Assembly (NCBI RefSeq): GCF_900109755.1
Contig: NZ_FOAR01000014.1
Coordinates: 84,465-148,464 of the forward strand
Direction of reading: 5' to 3'
Length of the DNA: 64,000 nt
Source of the DNA: Pseudomonas agarici
GTDB taxonomy: Bacteria; Pseudomonadota; Gammaproteobacteria; Pseudomonadales; Pseudomonadaceae
Positions 31,673 through 41,471 of the stretch are shown piece after piece. How positions within the stretch are numbered: the first letter of the stretch is position 1; each line of letters begins with the position of its first letter. Under the pieces are notes generated by a model. It did not search any database. It was not told where the DNA came from and worked only from the letters and a program-made list of their open reading frames with translations. The position numbers were made by a program, and so were the translations under genes.

Positions 31673-33526
31673 ATGCTCAAACGCCTTGCCTACCTGGCGC
31701 TCAGTGTCTGCGCCCCGCTCCAAGCCGCCACGCACCTCGATGATCAACGTTTGCAACAACTGGCCAACGACCCCTTCTGGATCTCCCTGGGCCATTACGA
31801 AAGTGCCAAGCTGGGTGGCTGGCGCAGCTATGTGAGCGATAAGAAATTCTTCCTCGCCGCCGACGGTGCCCATCACCCGGACGCGGAACTGAAGGCCACC
31901 GTCGCGGCGTTATACGCCCCGGCCAGCGCCGGTAACCAACACGCCCAATGCGTCTATCCAGCGCGCAGCCGCTGGCTCAAGGCGCAACTGCAACTGAGCG
32001 ATCTACCGGCTGTGGACTGCTCCGACTTCAACCAATGGTTCAAGGACGTCTCGCCCCACAGTACGGTGATGATCTTTCCGGCGGCCTACCTGAACAGCCC
32101 CTCGTCGATGTTCGGCCATACCCTGCTGCGTATCGACCAGGAAGATGTCCAGCGCGACCAGACCGCGCTGCTCAGTTATGCGATCAACTTCGGTGCCTAT
32201 ATCGAAGGCTCGGACAACAGCATCCTGTATGCCTGGAAAGGCCTGATGGGTGGCTATCCGGGACTGTTCGCCCTGGTGCCCTACCAGGAAAAACTCGCCG
32301 AGTACCGCAGCCTGGAAAACCGCGATCTCTGGGAGTACCGATTGAACCTGACGCCGGCAGAAACCCAACGCATGGTCGAGCACGTCTGGGAGCTGAAGCA
32401 GATCCAGTTCGATTACTTCTTCTTCGACGAAAACTGCTCCTATCGCCTCCTGGAGTTGTTGCAAGTCGCCCGACCGAGCCTGCGCCTGACCGGGCAGTTC
32501 CCGCTGACGGCCATCCCCACCGACACGGTGAAGGCAGTCAAGGCCGCCGGCCTGGTGGAAAAGATCGACTATCGTCCCTCCCGCGAGCGTGAATTGCTGG
32601 AACGGGCCAAACCGCTGAGTGCCGATGAGCAGCAGTGGGTACTCAAAGCCAGCGCGGATCAGAAAGTCCTCCAGGACCCACTTTTCAAGGCCCAGCCCAG
32701 GGCTCGCCAGGCGCTGATCGTCGACGCCGCCTATCGCCTCGAACGCTACCGGGCCAACGGCCTGGAGCGCGATCCGGTGCGCTCGCAACGCAGCTTCGAA
32801 CTACTCCGGGCGATCAACCAAAATCCCGCGCCAGAACTGCGGATCACACCGCCAGGATTGCCGGAAAACGGCCATGAGTCGCGCACCTGGCAGGCCGCAA
32901 TCGGCTCTCGCGGCGACAAGGCCTTCGCCGAGTACGGCCTGCGCATGGCCTACCACGACTTGAACGACAACGCCGAGGGCTTCCCGCTCGGCGCTCAGAT
33001 CGAAATCCTGCAGATGAAACTACGCCAGTACGAAAGCAACCACTGGCAGTTGCAGCAACTGGACCTGGCGACCATTCGCTCGCTGACACCGCGCAACACG
33101 CTGCTGCAACCCTGGTCCTGGCAAGTGACCGGTGGCCTGGAACGGGTGCCCGGCAAACACGACGACCAGACCCTGGTCAGCCATGTCAATGGCGGAGCCG
33201 GTGGCACCTGGCAGTTGAGCGACCAATTGCTCGGCTTTGCCCTCGGCACCGTGCGCGTCGAACACAACGCCGATTTCGCCGCGTTCGTCTCGCCGGCCAG
33301 CGGGTTCAATACCGGCCTGTTGTGGAAAAACCCGCTGGGCAACCTGAGCCTGGAGGCCAAGGGCGACTACTTCACCAATGGCGAGGTGCGGCGCAGCCTG
33401 AGCCTGAACCAACAATGGCAACTGTCGCGCAACCTCGGCCTGCGCCTGAGTGCCGAGCGCGAGTTCAGCAAACTGGCGACGCCAGAGAACGAGGTGAAGC
33501 TGGAAGTGAAGTGGTATCACTATTGA
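31673..33526 (+). CDS. DUF4105 family exported protein
   Basis: 617-aa protein with signal peptide (MLKRLAYLALSVCAPLQAATH). The central DUF4105 region has the invariant-looking FPAAYLNSPSSMFGHTLLRI, FGAYIEGSDNSI, GGYPGLFALVPYQEKL and FFDENCSYRLLELL motifs. The His, Asn and Cys in these blocks resemble NlpC/P60-like or lipid-hydrolase catalytic sets, but this is not established. The C-terminal third looks like an outer-membrane beta-barrel (alternating strands ending VKLEVKWYHY). Start set at ATG 31673; a TTG three codons earlier is possible. Confidence 0.85.
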   Translation: MLKRLAYLALSVCAPLQAATHLDDQRLQQLANDPFWISLGHYESAKLGGWRSYVSDKKFFLAADGAHHPDAELKATVAALYAPASAGNQHAQCVYPARSRWLKAQLQLSDLPAVDCSDFNQWFKDVSPHSTVMIFPAAYLNSPSSMFGHTLLRIDQEDVQRDQTALLSYAINFGAYIEGSDNSILYAWKGLMGGYPGLFALVPYQEKLAEYRSLENRDLWEYRLNLTPAETQRMVEHVWELKQIQFDYFFFDENCSYRLLELLQVARPSLRLTGQFPLTAIPTDTVKAVKAAGLVEKIDYRPSRERELLERAKPLSADEQQWVLKASADQKVLQDPLFKAQPRARQALIVDAAYRLERYRANGLERDPVRSQRSFELLRAINQNPAPELRITPPGLPENGHESRTWQAAIGSRGDKAFAEYGLRMAYHDLNDNAEGFPLGAQIEILQMKLRQYESNHWQLQQLDLATIRSLTPRNTLLQPWSWQVTGGLERVPGKHDDQTLVSHVNGGAGGTWQLSDQLLGFALGTVRVEHNADFAAFVSPASGFNTGLLWKNPLGNLSLEAKGDYFTNGEVRRSLSLNQQWQLSRNLGLRLSAEREFSKLATPENEVKLEVKWYHY

Positions 33527-33558
33527 GCCGGGCCTGAAGGCAGGTGGGCGCTATTCAC

Positions 33559-33588
33559 ACCGCCCGCACGCACCGGCGAGCGGGCGGT
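33559..33588 (+). terminator. Hairpin between convergent DUF4105 gene and ettA
   Basis: 9-bp perfect arms ACCGCCCGC / GCGGGCGGT with a 12-base loop in the 135-bp convergent gap. Likely shared 3'-end hairpin; no T tract. Confidence 0.45.
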
Positions 33589-33661
33589 CGGTCAGACTGC
33601 AGATCGTTCTTAGCTGACAGGCATGAGCCCCGAAGGGCTGCGCTTTTCAACCTCGACCCGA

Positions 33662-35326
33662 TCAGGCCAGTTTCTTGTGTCGTACCCGATGCGGCTGGGC
33701 CGCCGCGTCGCCGAGACGTTTCTTACGATCCGCTTCGTATTCGCTGTAGTTACCTTCGAAGAACACTGCTTGCGAGTCGTCTTCGTAGGCCAGGATGTGC
33801 GTCGCCACACGGTCCAGGAACCACCGATCGTGGGAGATCACGATGGCCGCACCCGGGAAGTCCAGCAGTGCCTCCTCCAGGGAACGCAGGGTTTCAACAT
33901 CGAGGTCGTTGGAGGGTTCGTCGAGCAGCAGAACGTTGCCGCCTTCTTTCAGCGTCAGGGCCAGGTGCAGGCGGCCACGTTCACCACCGGACAGGTCCTT
34001 GACGAACTTCTGCTGGTCGCCGCCCTTGAAGTTGAAACGCCCGACATAGGTGCGCGACGGAATCTCGTAGTTGCCGATGCGGATCTGGTCGGAACCGTCG
34101 GAAATCTGCTGGAACACCGTCTTGCTGCCGTCGAGGTCGTCACGGCTCTGGTCCACGCAGGCCAGTTGCACGGTCTCGCCGATCTCGATACTGCCCGAGT
34201 CCGGGGTTTCCTTGCCCATTAGCATGCGGAACAGTGTGGACTTACCGGCACCGTTACCACCGATCACGCCGACAATCGCGCCCTTGGGCATGCTGAACGA
34301 CAAGTTGTCGATCAACACGCGGTCGCCATAACCTTTGCTGACGTTCTTGAATTCGATGACCTTGTCGCCCAGGCGCGGACCGGCCGGGATGCAGATCTCG
34401 TTGGTCTCGCTGCGCTTCTGGAATTCCTGCGATTGCATCTCTTCGAAGCGTTGCAGACGGGCCTTGGATTTCGACTGGCGAGCCTTGGCGCCTTTGCGTA
34501 CCCACTCCAGCTCTTCCTTCATGGCCTTTTCATGGGCCGACTGCTGCTTGGACTCCTGGGCCAGACGATCGGACTTGGCCTGCAGCCAGCCCGAATAGTT
34601 GCCTTCGTAGGGAATACCCGCGCCACGGTCGAGCTCGAGGATCCAGCCGGCGACGTTGTCGAGGAAGTAACGGTCGTGGGTGATGGCGACCACGGTGCCT
34701 GGGAAGTCGTGCAGGAAGTGCTCCAGCCAGGCCACGGAATCAGCATCCAGGTGGTTGGTCGGTTCGTCGAGCAGCAGCATGTCGGGAGCCGACAGCAGCA
34801 GGCGGCACAGCGCCACGCGGCGTTTTTCACCACCCGAAAGGTGTTCGACCCTGGCATCCCAGGCCGGCAGGCGCAGCGCATCGGCGGCGACTTCCAGTTG
34901 GCGTTCCAGGTTGTGACCGTCGCTGGCCTGCAGGATCGCCTCAAGCTTGGCCTGTTCGGCGGCCAGCTTGTCGAAGTCGGCATCCGGATCGGCGTAGGCG
35001 GCATAGACTTCGTCCAGGCGCGCCTGGGCGTCCTTGATCACGCTGACCGCTTCCTCGACCACTTCACGCACAGTCTTGCTCGGATCCAGCTGCGGTTCCT
35101 GCGGCAAGTAGCCGACATTCAGCTCCGGCATCGGTCGCGCTTCCCCGTCGAACTCGGTATCGACGCCGGCCATGATTTTCAACAGAGTGGATTTACCCGA
35201 ACCATTCAGGCCAAGCACGCCGATCTTGGCGCCTGGGAAAAAAGACAAGGAGATATTTTTCAGGATTTCCCGCTTCGGCGGAACAACTTTGCTCAGCCGA
35301 TGCATGGTGAAGACGTATTGAGCCAT
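33662..35326 (-). CDS. ettA: Energy-dependent translational throttle protein EttA (ABC-F)
   Basis: 554-aa ABC-F ATPase without membrane segments; EttA binds the ribosomal E site and gates elongation by ATP/ADP ratio. Two ABC cassettes: Walker A GLNGSGKST with LSGGEKRRVALC and LLLDEPTNHLDA, then GGNGAGKST with LSGGERGRLHLAL and LLLDEPSNDLD. The interdomain arm (KSKARLQRFEEM) is present. Start set at MAQYVFTMHRLSKVVPPKR, the conserved N-terminus. Monocistronic, divergent from morA. Confidence 0.96.
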   Translation of the reverse strand: MAQYVFTMHRLSKVVPPKREILKNISLSFFPGAKIGVLGLNGSGKSTLLKIMAGVDTEFDGEARPMPELNVGYLPQEPQLDPSKTVREVVEEAVSVIKDAQARLDEVYAAYADPDADFDKLAAEQAKLEAILQASDGHNLERQLEVAADALRLPAWDARVEHLSGGEKRRVALCRLLLSAPDMLLLDEPTNHLDADSVAWLEHFLHDFPGTVVAITHDRYFLDNVAGWILELDRGAGIPYEGNYSGWLQAKSDRLAQESKQQSAHEKAMKEELEWVRKGAKARQSKSKARLQRFEEMQSQEFQKRSETNEICIPAGPRLGDKVIEFKNVSKGYGDRVLIDNLSFSMPKGAIVGVIGGNGAGKSTLFRMLMGKETPDSGSIEIGETVQLACVDQSRDDLDGSKTVFQQISDGSDQIRIGNYEIPSRTYVGRFNFKGGDQQKFVKDLSGGERGRLHLALTLKEGGNVLLLDEPSNDLDVETLRSLEEALLDFPGAAIVISHDRWFLDRVATHILAYEDDSQAVFFEGNYSEYEADRKKRLGDAAAQPHRVRHKKLA

Positions 35327-35615
35327 GGAGAACCTAGCGTCAGTGACTGTTGAATAAGGGCGCGAGCCTAGCTCGGACAAGGCGGGATCGTGCGGCATGC
35401 GTCATGCCTGGCCAACGCGACGCCAATCCCAGCCTCAATGAGGAGCGCAAACCTCCCGCGTAACCAGCAAAGCTACCTGAATGCGTGAAACAGGGCAAAC
35501 CGCTCGGCCGAACAGCACTGGCACTTTGCCACAAGTCAAGGCATGCTAGGCGCCCTTCGGGCGTCCGGCTTATAGTGCATGTCGCGCCAATCCAGCCCAA
35601 CCGCAGGATCACAGT

Positions 35616-38600
35616 TTGACCAACGCCAACCCGCCATCGCCCGTGTGCGCACCCCCTCATGTGGTCGGTACGCCCTTACTCGGCACAATCAAAGGCATAC
35701 TGGCGATACCGGTGCTGTTCCTGCTCGCCCTGCTGTTCTGGCAACTGATCGATCAATTCCAGCAAACCCGCCAGATGCAGCGCCAGTACAGCATCGACTA
35801 TAGCGCTGAGCAGGCCGATCACTTCAGTATGAAGATGAAGCTCAATGCGCAGATTGCGGCCAACCTGTTGCCGATCTTCGAGCCGCCCAAGACTCGCGAG
35901 CAGCAACAGCAACTACTGGGCAAACTGCGCCTGTCCCTGCCGGATATCCAGAGTATTGCGCGGCTCGACGCCAAGGGCAGCCTCATCGGCGACAGCGCCG
36001 TCGACAGCCAGGATACCGGCTACCTCGCCGAGCTGGTCCGGCGCGGCACCCGCTCCCAGGTCTATTACTTCAGCAATGACAACGACGGCGCGCGGGTGTA
36101 CCTGCTGCTGCACCAGGCCAGCGGCGAGACCAACGGCTACTGGGCATTGCGCCTGTCGCCAAGGCTGTTCCAGGACCTCGCCCATCAGACCGAGCAAAAA
36201 CTTCGACCCACCTGGATTATCGAGAACCGCCGGAATCATCGCGTCATCAGCCGCGATAACGACATCATCCCACAGCCTTCGGTGCTACAACCGGATGACG
36301 AAGCCAACAGCGTACTCATCGTCCCGCTGTCCAACAGCGACTGGCAGTTGCGTGGCCTGCTCGACCAGCGCCAGGTACTCAAGGAACTGCTCCCTGCGTT
36401 GATCGGCAAGTGCCTGCTGGGACTAGGACTGTCAATGCTGCCGGTGCTGGCACTGATCAATAGGCGCCGCCGCCAGCGCCTGGTACATGAAGGACAGCGG
36501 CGCTACCAGGATATGTTCGAAGGCACCGGCGTGGCACTTTGCGTCCTCGACCTGTCAGAGTTGCCGGCGTTTCTCGAAAGCCACCGCCTGACCGACAGTG
36601 AAAGCCTCAAGCGTTGGATCGTTCAGGATCCCGAACACCGGCGCTTGCTGCTGGAAGCATTGCGCATCACCGAGATTAACCGGGTGGCGCTGCGCCTGCT
36701 CAGTGTCGACTCTCGCGAGACCGCCTGGAGTTGTCTGATCGACGGTCGCCCAATGCAGATCAGCGGTATCGGCTACCCACTGGTGGAAGCGCTGATCAAC
36801 CGCCAGAGCCAATTGGAACTGGAGATCAAGCTCACCGACGCCCACGGCCAGGACCAGCACCTCTGGCTGGTCCTGCGTCTGCCGCAAGACCCTCGCGACT
36901 ACCCGACGGTCATCCTCAGCATCACCGATATCACCAGCCGCAAGCTGATCGAACTCTCGTTGCTGGAGCGCGAGGGGTTCTGGTCGGATGTCGTGCGTAC
37001 CGTGCCGGATCACCTCTACGTGCAGGACGTGATGAGCCAGCGGATGATCTTCAGCAACCACCATCTGGGCCAGACGCTCGGCTACAACAAGAGTGAACTG
37101 CAGCAGATGGGCGAGTACTTCTGGGAGATTCTGTTGCATCCCGAAGACGCCGAACACTATCACCGCCTGCGCCATCAGGAGCGCCATGGCGGGTACAGTC
37201 AACTGCTGCACTGCCAGTTGCGCTTTCGCCATCGCGATAACAAATGGCGGCGCTTCGAGATCCGCGAGCAGGCCCTGGCCCGGGACCAGTATGATCAGGT
37301 CACGCGGATCATTGGCGTGGCCAAGGACATCACCGACCAGATCGAGGCCAGCGAATCCCTGCGCGACAGCGAACAGCGCTACCGGATGCTCGCCGAAAGC
37401 ATCAGCGATGTGATTTTCTCCACTGACAGTGAGCTGCGCCTGAACTATGTCAGCCCGTCGGTGCAGGCCGTGCTCGGTTATGAAGTCGACTGGGTCCTCC
37501 AGAACGGCTGGCACTCGACCATCGCCAACCCGCTGCAACTGACCGGTATCTACCAGTTGATGGAACGTGTCAGCAAGGCTCTGGACAAACCCGACCAACT
37601 GGCCGAGCTGCGCAGCCAAGTGCAGACTCAACTGTTTCTGTTCGATTGCCTGCGGGCCGATGGACGCAAGATCCCGGTTGAACTGCGCCAGGTGCTGATC
37701 TGGGACGAACAGGGGGCCTTCGAAGGCATTCTGGGCGTCGGTCGCGATATCAGCCAGCAGCGTAGCGCGGAAAAAGACCTGCGCATGGCCGCCACGGTTT
37801 TCGAGCACTCGACCTCGGCGATCCTGATTACCGACCCGGCCGGCTATATCGTCCAGGCCAACGAAGCCTTCAGCCGCGTCAGCGGTTATGCTGTCTCCGA
37901 TGTCCTTGACCAGTTACCTAACATGCTCACGGTCGACGACCAGCAGCAAGCCCACCTGCGCTATGTGCTCAAGCAACTGCAACAGCACAACACGTGGGAA
38001 GGTGAAGTCTGGCTCAAGCGGCGCAACGGCGAGCATTATCCGGCCTGGGTGGGCATCACCGCCGTGGTCGATGACGAAGGCGACCTCGCCAGTTATGTGT
38101 GCTTCTTCAGTGATATCAGTGAGCGCAAGGCCAGCGAACAGCGGATCCATCGCCTCGCCTACTACGACGCCCTGACTCACTTGCCCAACCGCACACTGTT
38201 CCAGGACCGCCTGCACACCGCACTGCAACAGGCTGAACGGCAAAAGTCCTGGGTGGTGCTGATGTTCCTCGACCTCGACCGGTTTAAGCCGATCAACGAT
38301 TCCCTGGGCCACGCCGCCGGCGACCGCATGCTCAAGGAAATGGCCTCGCGTTTGCTGGCGTGCGTCACCGAAGATGACACCGTGGCCCGCATGGGCGGCG
38401 ACGAGTTCACCTTGCTGCTGCAACCACGGACCACTCGCGAAATGGCCTTGAACCGGGCGATTAACGTCGCCGAGCAGATCCTCTCAAGCCTGGTGACGCC
38501 CTTTGTGCTCGAAGGACGAGAGTTCTTCGTCACCGCCAGTATCGGCATCGCCTTGAGCCCACAGGACGGCTTCGAGCTCAGCCAACTGATGAAAAACGCC

Positions 38601-39467
38601 GATACCGCGATGTACTACGCCAAGGAGCGCGGTAAGAACAACTTCCAGTTCTACCAGGCCGACATGAACGCCAGCGCCCTGGAACGCCTGGAATTGGAAA
38701 GCGACCTGCGCCACGCCCTGGAACAGAATGAATTCGTGCTTTACTACCAACCACAGTTCAGCGGCGACGGCAAGCGCCTGACTGGCGCCGAAGCGTTGCT
38801 GCGCTGGCGCCATCCACGACGCGGACTGGTGCCGCCGGGCGACTTTATCCCAGTGCTCGAAGAACTTGGGCTGGTGGTGGATGTCGGTGACTGGGTGCTG
38901 TCCGAGGCCTGCCGCCAGCTCAAAACCTGGCACCAGAACAAGGTTCGGGTACCGAAGGTGTCGGTAAATATCTCCGCGCGGCAGTTCTCCGACGGACAGT
39001 TGGGGACGCGGATCGCCACCATTCTGCGGGACACCGGTTTGTCACCGGCCTGCCTGGAGCTGGAGCTGACCGAAAGTATCCTGATGCGCGAAGTCAGCGA
39101 AGCGATGCTGATCCTCGCCGGCCTGAAAAATCTCGGCCTGAGCATTGCCGTGGACGACTTCGGCACCGGCTACTCGTCGCTCAACTACCTCAAGCAGTTC
39201 CCCATCGACGTGTTGAAGATCGACCGCACCTTCGTCGACGGCTTACCGTCGGGCGAGCAGGATGCCCAAATAGCCCGTGCGATCATCGCTATGGCCCACA
39301 GTCTGAACCTGGCGGTGATCGCCGAAGGCGTGGAAACCCACGAGCAACTGGATTTTCTGCGCGAGCACGGTTGCGATGAAGTGCAGGGCTACCTGTTCGG
39401 CCGGCCAATGGCCGCCAATCGATTCGAGGCACAGTTCAGCAATGATGCGCTGTTCATGTTCGACTGA
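35616..39467 (+). CDS. morA: MorA-type membrane GGDEF/EAL cyclic-di-GMP regulator
   Basis: 1283-aa hybrid protein controlling c-di-GMP; MorA in P. putida and P. aeruginosa regulates flagellar development and biofilm. Two membrane helices (about 22-48 and 262-288) flank a periplasmic sensor domain. Several PAS/PAC units follow (about 290-790). The GGDEF domain has intact GGDEF near 927, but the upstream inhibitory I-site reads TEDD instead of RxxD. The EAL domain keeps EALLRWRHP (near 1058), VNIS, ELTES, DDFGTGYSSL, LKID, AEGVE and QGYLFG, so phosphodiesterase activity is expected. It uses a TTG start with AGGA upstream; no better ATG exists before the first helix. Confidence 0.92.
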   Translation: MTNANPPSPVCAPPHVVGTPLLGTIKGILAIPVLFLLALLFWQLIDQFQQTRQMQRQYSIDYSAEQADHFSMKMKLNAQIAANLLPIFEPPKTREQQQQLLGKLRLSLPDIQSIARLDAKGSLIGDSAVDSQDTGYLAELVRRGTRSQVYYFSNDNDGARVYLLLHQASGETNGYWALRLSPRLFQDLAHQTEQKLRPTWIIENRRNHRVISRDNDIIPQPSVLQPDDEANSVLIVPLSNSDWQLRGLLDQRQVLKELLPALIGKCLLGLGLSMLPVLALINRRRRQRLVHEGQRRYQDMFEGTGVALCVLDLSELPAFLESHRLTDSESLKRWIVQDPEHRRLLLEALRITEINRVALRLLSVDSRETAWSCLIDGRPMQISGIGYPLVEALINRQSQLELEIKLTDAHGQDQHLWLVLRLPQDPRDYPTVILSITDITSRKLIELSLLEREGFWSDVVRTVPDHLYVQDVMSQRMIFSNHHLGQTLGYNKSELQQMGEYFWEILLHPEDAEHYHRLRHQERHGGYSQLLHCQLRFRHRDNKWRRFEIREQALARDQYDQVTRIIGVAKDITDQIEASESLRDSEQRYRMLAESISDVIFSTDSELRLNYVSPSVQAVLGYEVDWVLQNGWHSTIANPLQLTGIYQLMERVSKALDKPDQLAELRSQVQTQLFLFDCLRADGRKIPVELRQVLIWDEQGAFEGILGVGRDISQQRSAEKDLRMAATVFEHSTSAILITDPAGYIVQANEAFSRVSGYAVSDVLDQLPNMLTVDDQQQAHLRYVLKQLQQHNTWEGEVWLKRRNGEHYPAWVGITAVVDDEGDLASYVCFFSDISERKASEQRIHRLAYYDALTHLPNRTLFQDRLHTALQQAERQKSWVVLMFLDLDRFKPINDSLGHAAGDRMLKEMASRLLACVTEDDTVARMGGDEFTLLLQPRTTREMALNRAINVAEQILSSLVTPFVLEGREFFVTASIGIALSPQDGFELSQLMKNADTAMYYAKERGKNNFQFYQADMNASALERLELESDLRHALEQNEFVLYYQPQFSGDGKRLTGAEALLRWRHPRRGLVPPGDFIPVLEELGLVVDVGDWVLSEACRQLKTWHQNKVRVPKVSVNISARQFSDGQLGTRIATILRDTGLSPACLELELTESILMREVSEAMLILAGLKNLGLSIAVDDFGTGYSSLNYLKQFPIDVLKIDRTFVDGLPSGEQDAQIARAIIAMAHSLNLAVIAEGVETHEQLDFLREHGCDEVQGYLFGRPMAANRFEAQFSNDALFMFD

Positions 39468-39681
39468 CCTCGTGACGAGCGGCTCGGTCAGGACGCCGCA
39501 CCCGCAGCAGCCGTAAAACCGCGCCATTTTCCCCCGCGGGCCCACCCCGCGCCCTGACTTCGCTGCGAGCCAAACGTAGCGTGAACGCCGCTTATCCGCG
39601 ACGTGATGCCCTTTCATATGCCAGACAAAACCCATTGGGTTAGAATGCCTTCCTTTTCTGCCCCGATCCTTGAGGACCGCC

Positions 39682-40935
39682 ATGTTCAGCCGTGATTTGA
39701 CTATTGCCAAGTACGACGCCGATCTCTTTGCCGCCATGGAGCAAGAAGCTCAGCGCCAGGAAGAGCACATCGAGCTGATCGCCTCGGAAAACTACACCAG
39801 CCCAGCAGTGATGCAAGCCCAGGGCTCCGTTCTGACCAACAAGTACGCCGAGGGCTATCCGGGCAAGCGTTACTACGGCGGCTGCGAGTACGTCGACGTG
39901 GTCGAGCAGCTTGCAATCGACCGCGCCAAGGAACTGTTCGGTGCCGATTACGCCAACGTCCAGCCACACGCCGGCTCCCAGGCCAACGCCGCCGTCTACC
40001 TGGCCCTGCTGCAAGGCGGCGACACTATCCTGGGCATGAGCCTGGCCCATGGCGGTCACCTGACCCACGGCGCCAGTGTTTCCTCCTCCGGCAAGCTGTA
40101 CAACGCCGTGCAGTACGGCATCGACGCCAACGGCCTGATCGACTACGACGAAGTCGAGCGCCTGGCGGTCGAGCACAAGCCGAAAATGATCGTGGCCGGT
40201 TTCTCCGCCTACTCGCAGATCCTCGATTTCCCGCGCTTTCGCGCCATTGCTGACAAGGTCGGCGCCTATCTGTTCGTCGACATGGCCCACGTGGCCGGTC
40301 TGGTCGCCGCTGGCGTCTACCCGAATCCGGTGCCGTTCGCCGATGTCGTCACCACCACCACCCACAAGACCCTGCGCGGTCCACGTGGTGGCCTGATCCT
40401 GGCTCGCGCCAACGCCGAGATCGAGAAGAAACTCAACTCCGCAGTATTCCCAGGCGCCCAGGGCGGCCCGCTGGAGCATGTCATCGCCGCCAAGGCGATC
40501 TGTTTCAAGGAAGCCCTGCAGCCTGAGTTCAAGGCCTACCAGGAGCAGGTGGTGAAGAACGCCCAGGTCATGGCCGAGGTGTTCATCGAACGCGGTTTCG
40601 ACGTGGTTTCCGGGGGCACCAAGAACCACCTGTTCCTGCTGTCGCTGATCAAGCAGGACATCTCCGGTAAAGACGCCGACGCGGCGCTGGGCAAAGCCTT
40701 CATCACCGTGAACAAGAACTCGGTGCCAAACGACCCACGCTCCCCGTTCGTCACCTCCGGGCTGCGCTTCGGCACTCCGGCGGTCACCACCCGTGGCTTC
40801 AAGGAAAGCGAGTGCCGCGAGCTGGCCGGCTGGATCTGCGACATCCTGGCCGACCTGAATAACGAAGCGGTGATCGAGGCCGTTCGCGAGAAGGTCAAGG
40901 CTATCTGCCAGAAGCTGCCGGTCTACGGCGCCTGA
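39682..40935 (+). CDS. glyA: Serine hydroxymethyltransferase
   Basis: 417-aa PLP enzyme interconverting serine and glycine with tetrahydrofolate. The PLP lysine is K229 in [32 protein letters not shown] and [15 protein letters not shown] form the substrate site. ATG at 39682 follows TGAGGACCGCC; an in-frame upstream start was rejected. Pseudomonas often carries several glyA paralogues; this one next to morA corresponds by position to the PA4602 type. A hairpin follows. Confidence 0.97.
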   Translation: MFSRDLTIAKYDADLFAAMEQEAQRQEEHIELIASENYTSPAVMQAQGSVLTNKYAEGYPGKRYYGGCEYVDVVEQLAIDRAKELFGADYANVQPHAGSQANAAVYLALLQGGDTILGMSLAHGGHLTHGASVSSSGKLYNAVQYGIDANGLIDYDEVERLAVEHKPKMIVAGFSAYSQILDFPRFRAIADKVGAYLFVDMAHVAGLVAAGVYPNPVPFADVVTTTTHKTLRGPRGGLILARANAEIEKKLNSAVFPGAQGGPLEHVIAAKAICFKEALQPEFKAYQEQVVKNAQVMAEVFIERGFDVVSGGTKNHLFLLSLIKQDISGKDADAALGKAFITVNKNSVPNDPRSPFVTSGLRFGTPAVTTRGFKESECRELAGWICDILADLNNEAVIEAVREKVKAICQKLPVYGA

Positions 40936-40967
40936 TAGCCGCTCACCGAAGGCGCACCTGGCCATCG

Positions 40968-40992
40968 ATGCCCCGACTTGTCGGGGCATTTG
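40968..40992 (+). terminator. Rho-independent terminator of glyA
   Basis: Stem ATGCCCCGA / TCGGGGCAT with a CTTG loop, followed by a short TTT, 32 bp beyond the glyA stop. Confidence 0.7.
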
Positions 40993-41161
40993 CGTTTTAG
41001 GTATGTGCAAAAACCAATGACCGGCCAAGCTCTTTACAACATGCCCATCGGGTTTCGCACACAAAGACGGAAGCGCCTTTCTGCCCCTGGCAGCTTTCGC
41101 TAATAGGGTTATCGACGTACACAGGACATGCTGAGCACTCATTCACAACGAGGTTTCAACC

Positions 41162-41401
41162 ATGATCCAAGCCATTATCCGAGGCACGGCACTGGCTGTA
41201 TTGTGCATTTTGCCGTGCACCGCCGTGTATGCGGATACCACCACGGATAACGAACACCACTGCGTGGCCCTTACGCCATCGCCCCAGGCACCGCAAGGCG
41301 TTGAGGTCATCTATGAACGAATTTCCGCGTCCAGTGCGCAGGCTGCCGAGGTGAAAATGGCGCGCAAGCACCTGCAGGCCGAAACCGTTCGCTGCTTCTA
41401 G
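41162..41401 (+). CDS. Small exported hypothetical protein
   Basis: 79-aa protein with a signal peptide (MIQAIIRGTALAVLCILPCTAVYA) and a 55-residue mature part with two cysteines (HHCVAL near the start and the penultimate residue). ATG is preceded by GAGG. Small periplasmic proteins of this kind are common next to glyA in Pseudomonas. Function unknown. Confidence 0.65.
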   Translation: MIQAIIRGTALAVLCILPCTAVYADTTTDNEHHCVALTPSPQAPQGVEVIYERISASSAQAAEVKMARKHLQAETVRCF

Positions 41402-41471
41402 GCTCTGCAAGAAATGCCTCTACGCTCGCTCGGGCGGCGTTGACAGCCAGCTCGCCCAGATCATTACCCCG

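Noticed and set aside
33544..34002. 152-codon frame over the end of ettA
   Set aside because: Arg/Pro/Gly-rich translation typical of a shadow, overlapping the conserved second ABC cassette.
36555..37808. 417-codon minus-strand frame over morA
   Set aside because: Shadow of the PAS region of morA; low-complexity and no homology.
39468..39681. Possible small gene or RNA between morA and glyA
   Set aside because: GC-rich frames continue across both genes and no hairpin or promoter pattern stood out.
39640..41142. 500-codon open frame antisense to glyA
   Set aside because: It exactly shadows the glyA coding frame; long antisense frames arise from GC-rich codon bias, and glyA is certain.
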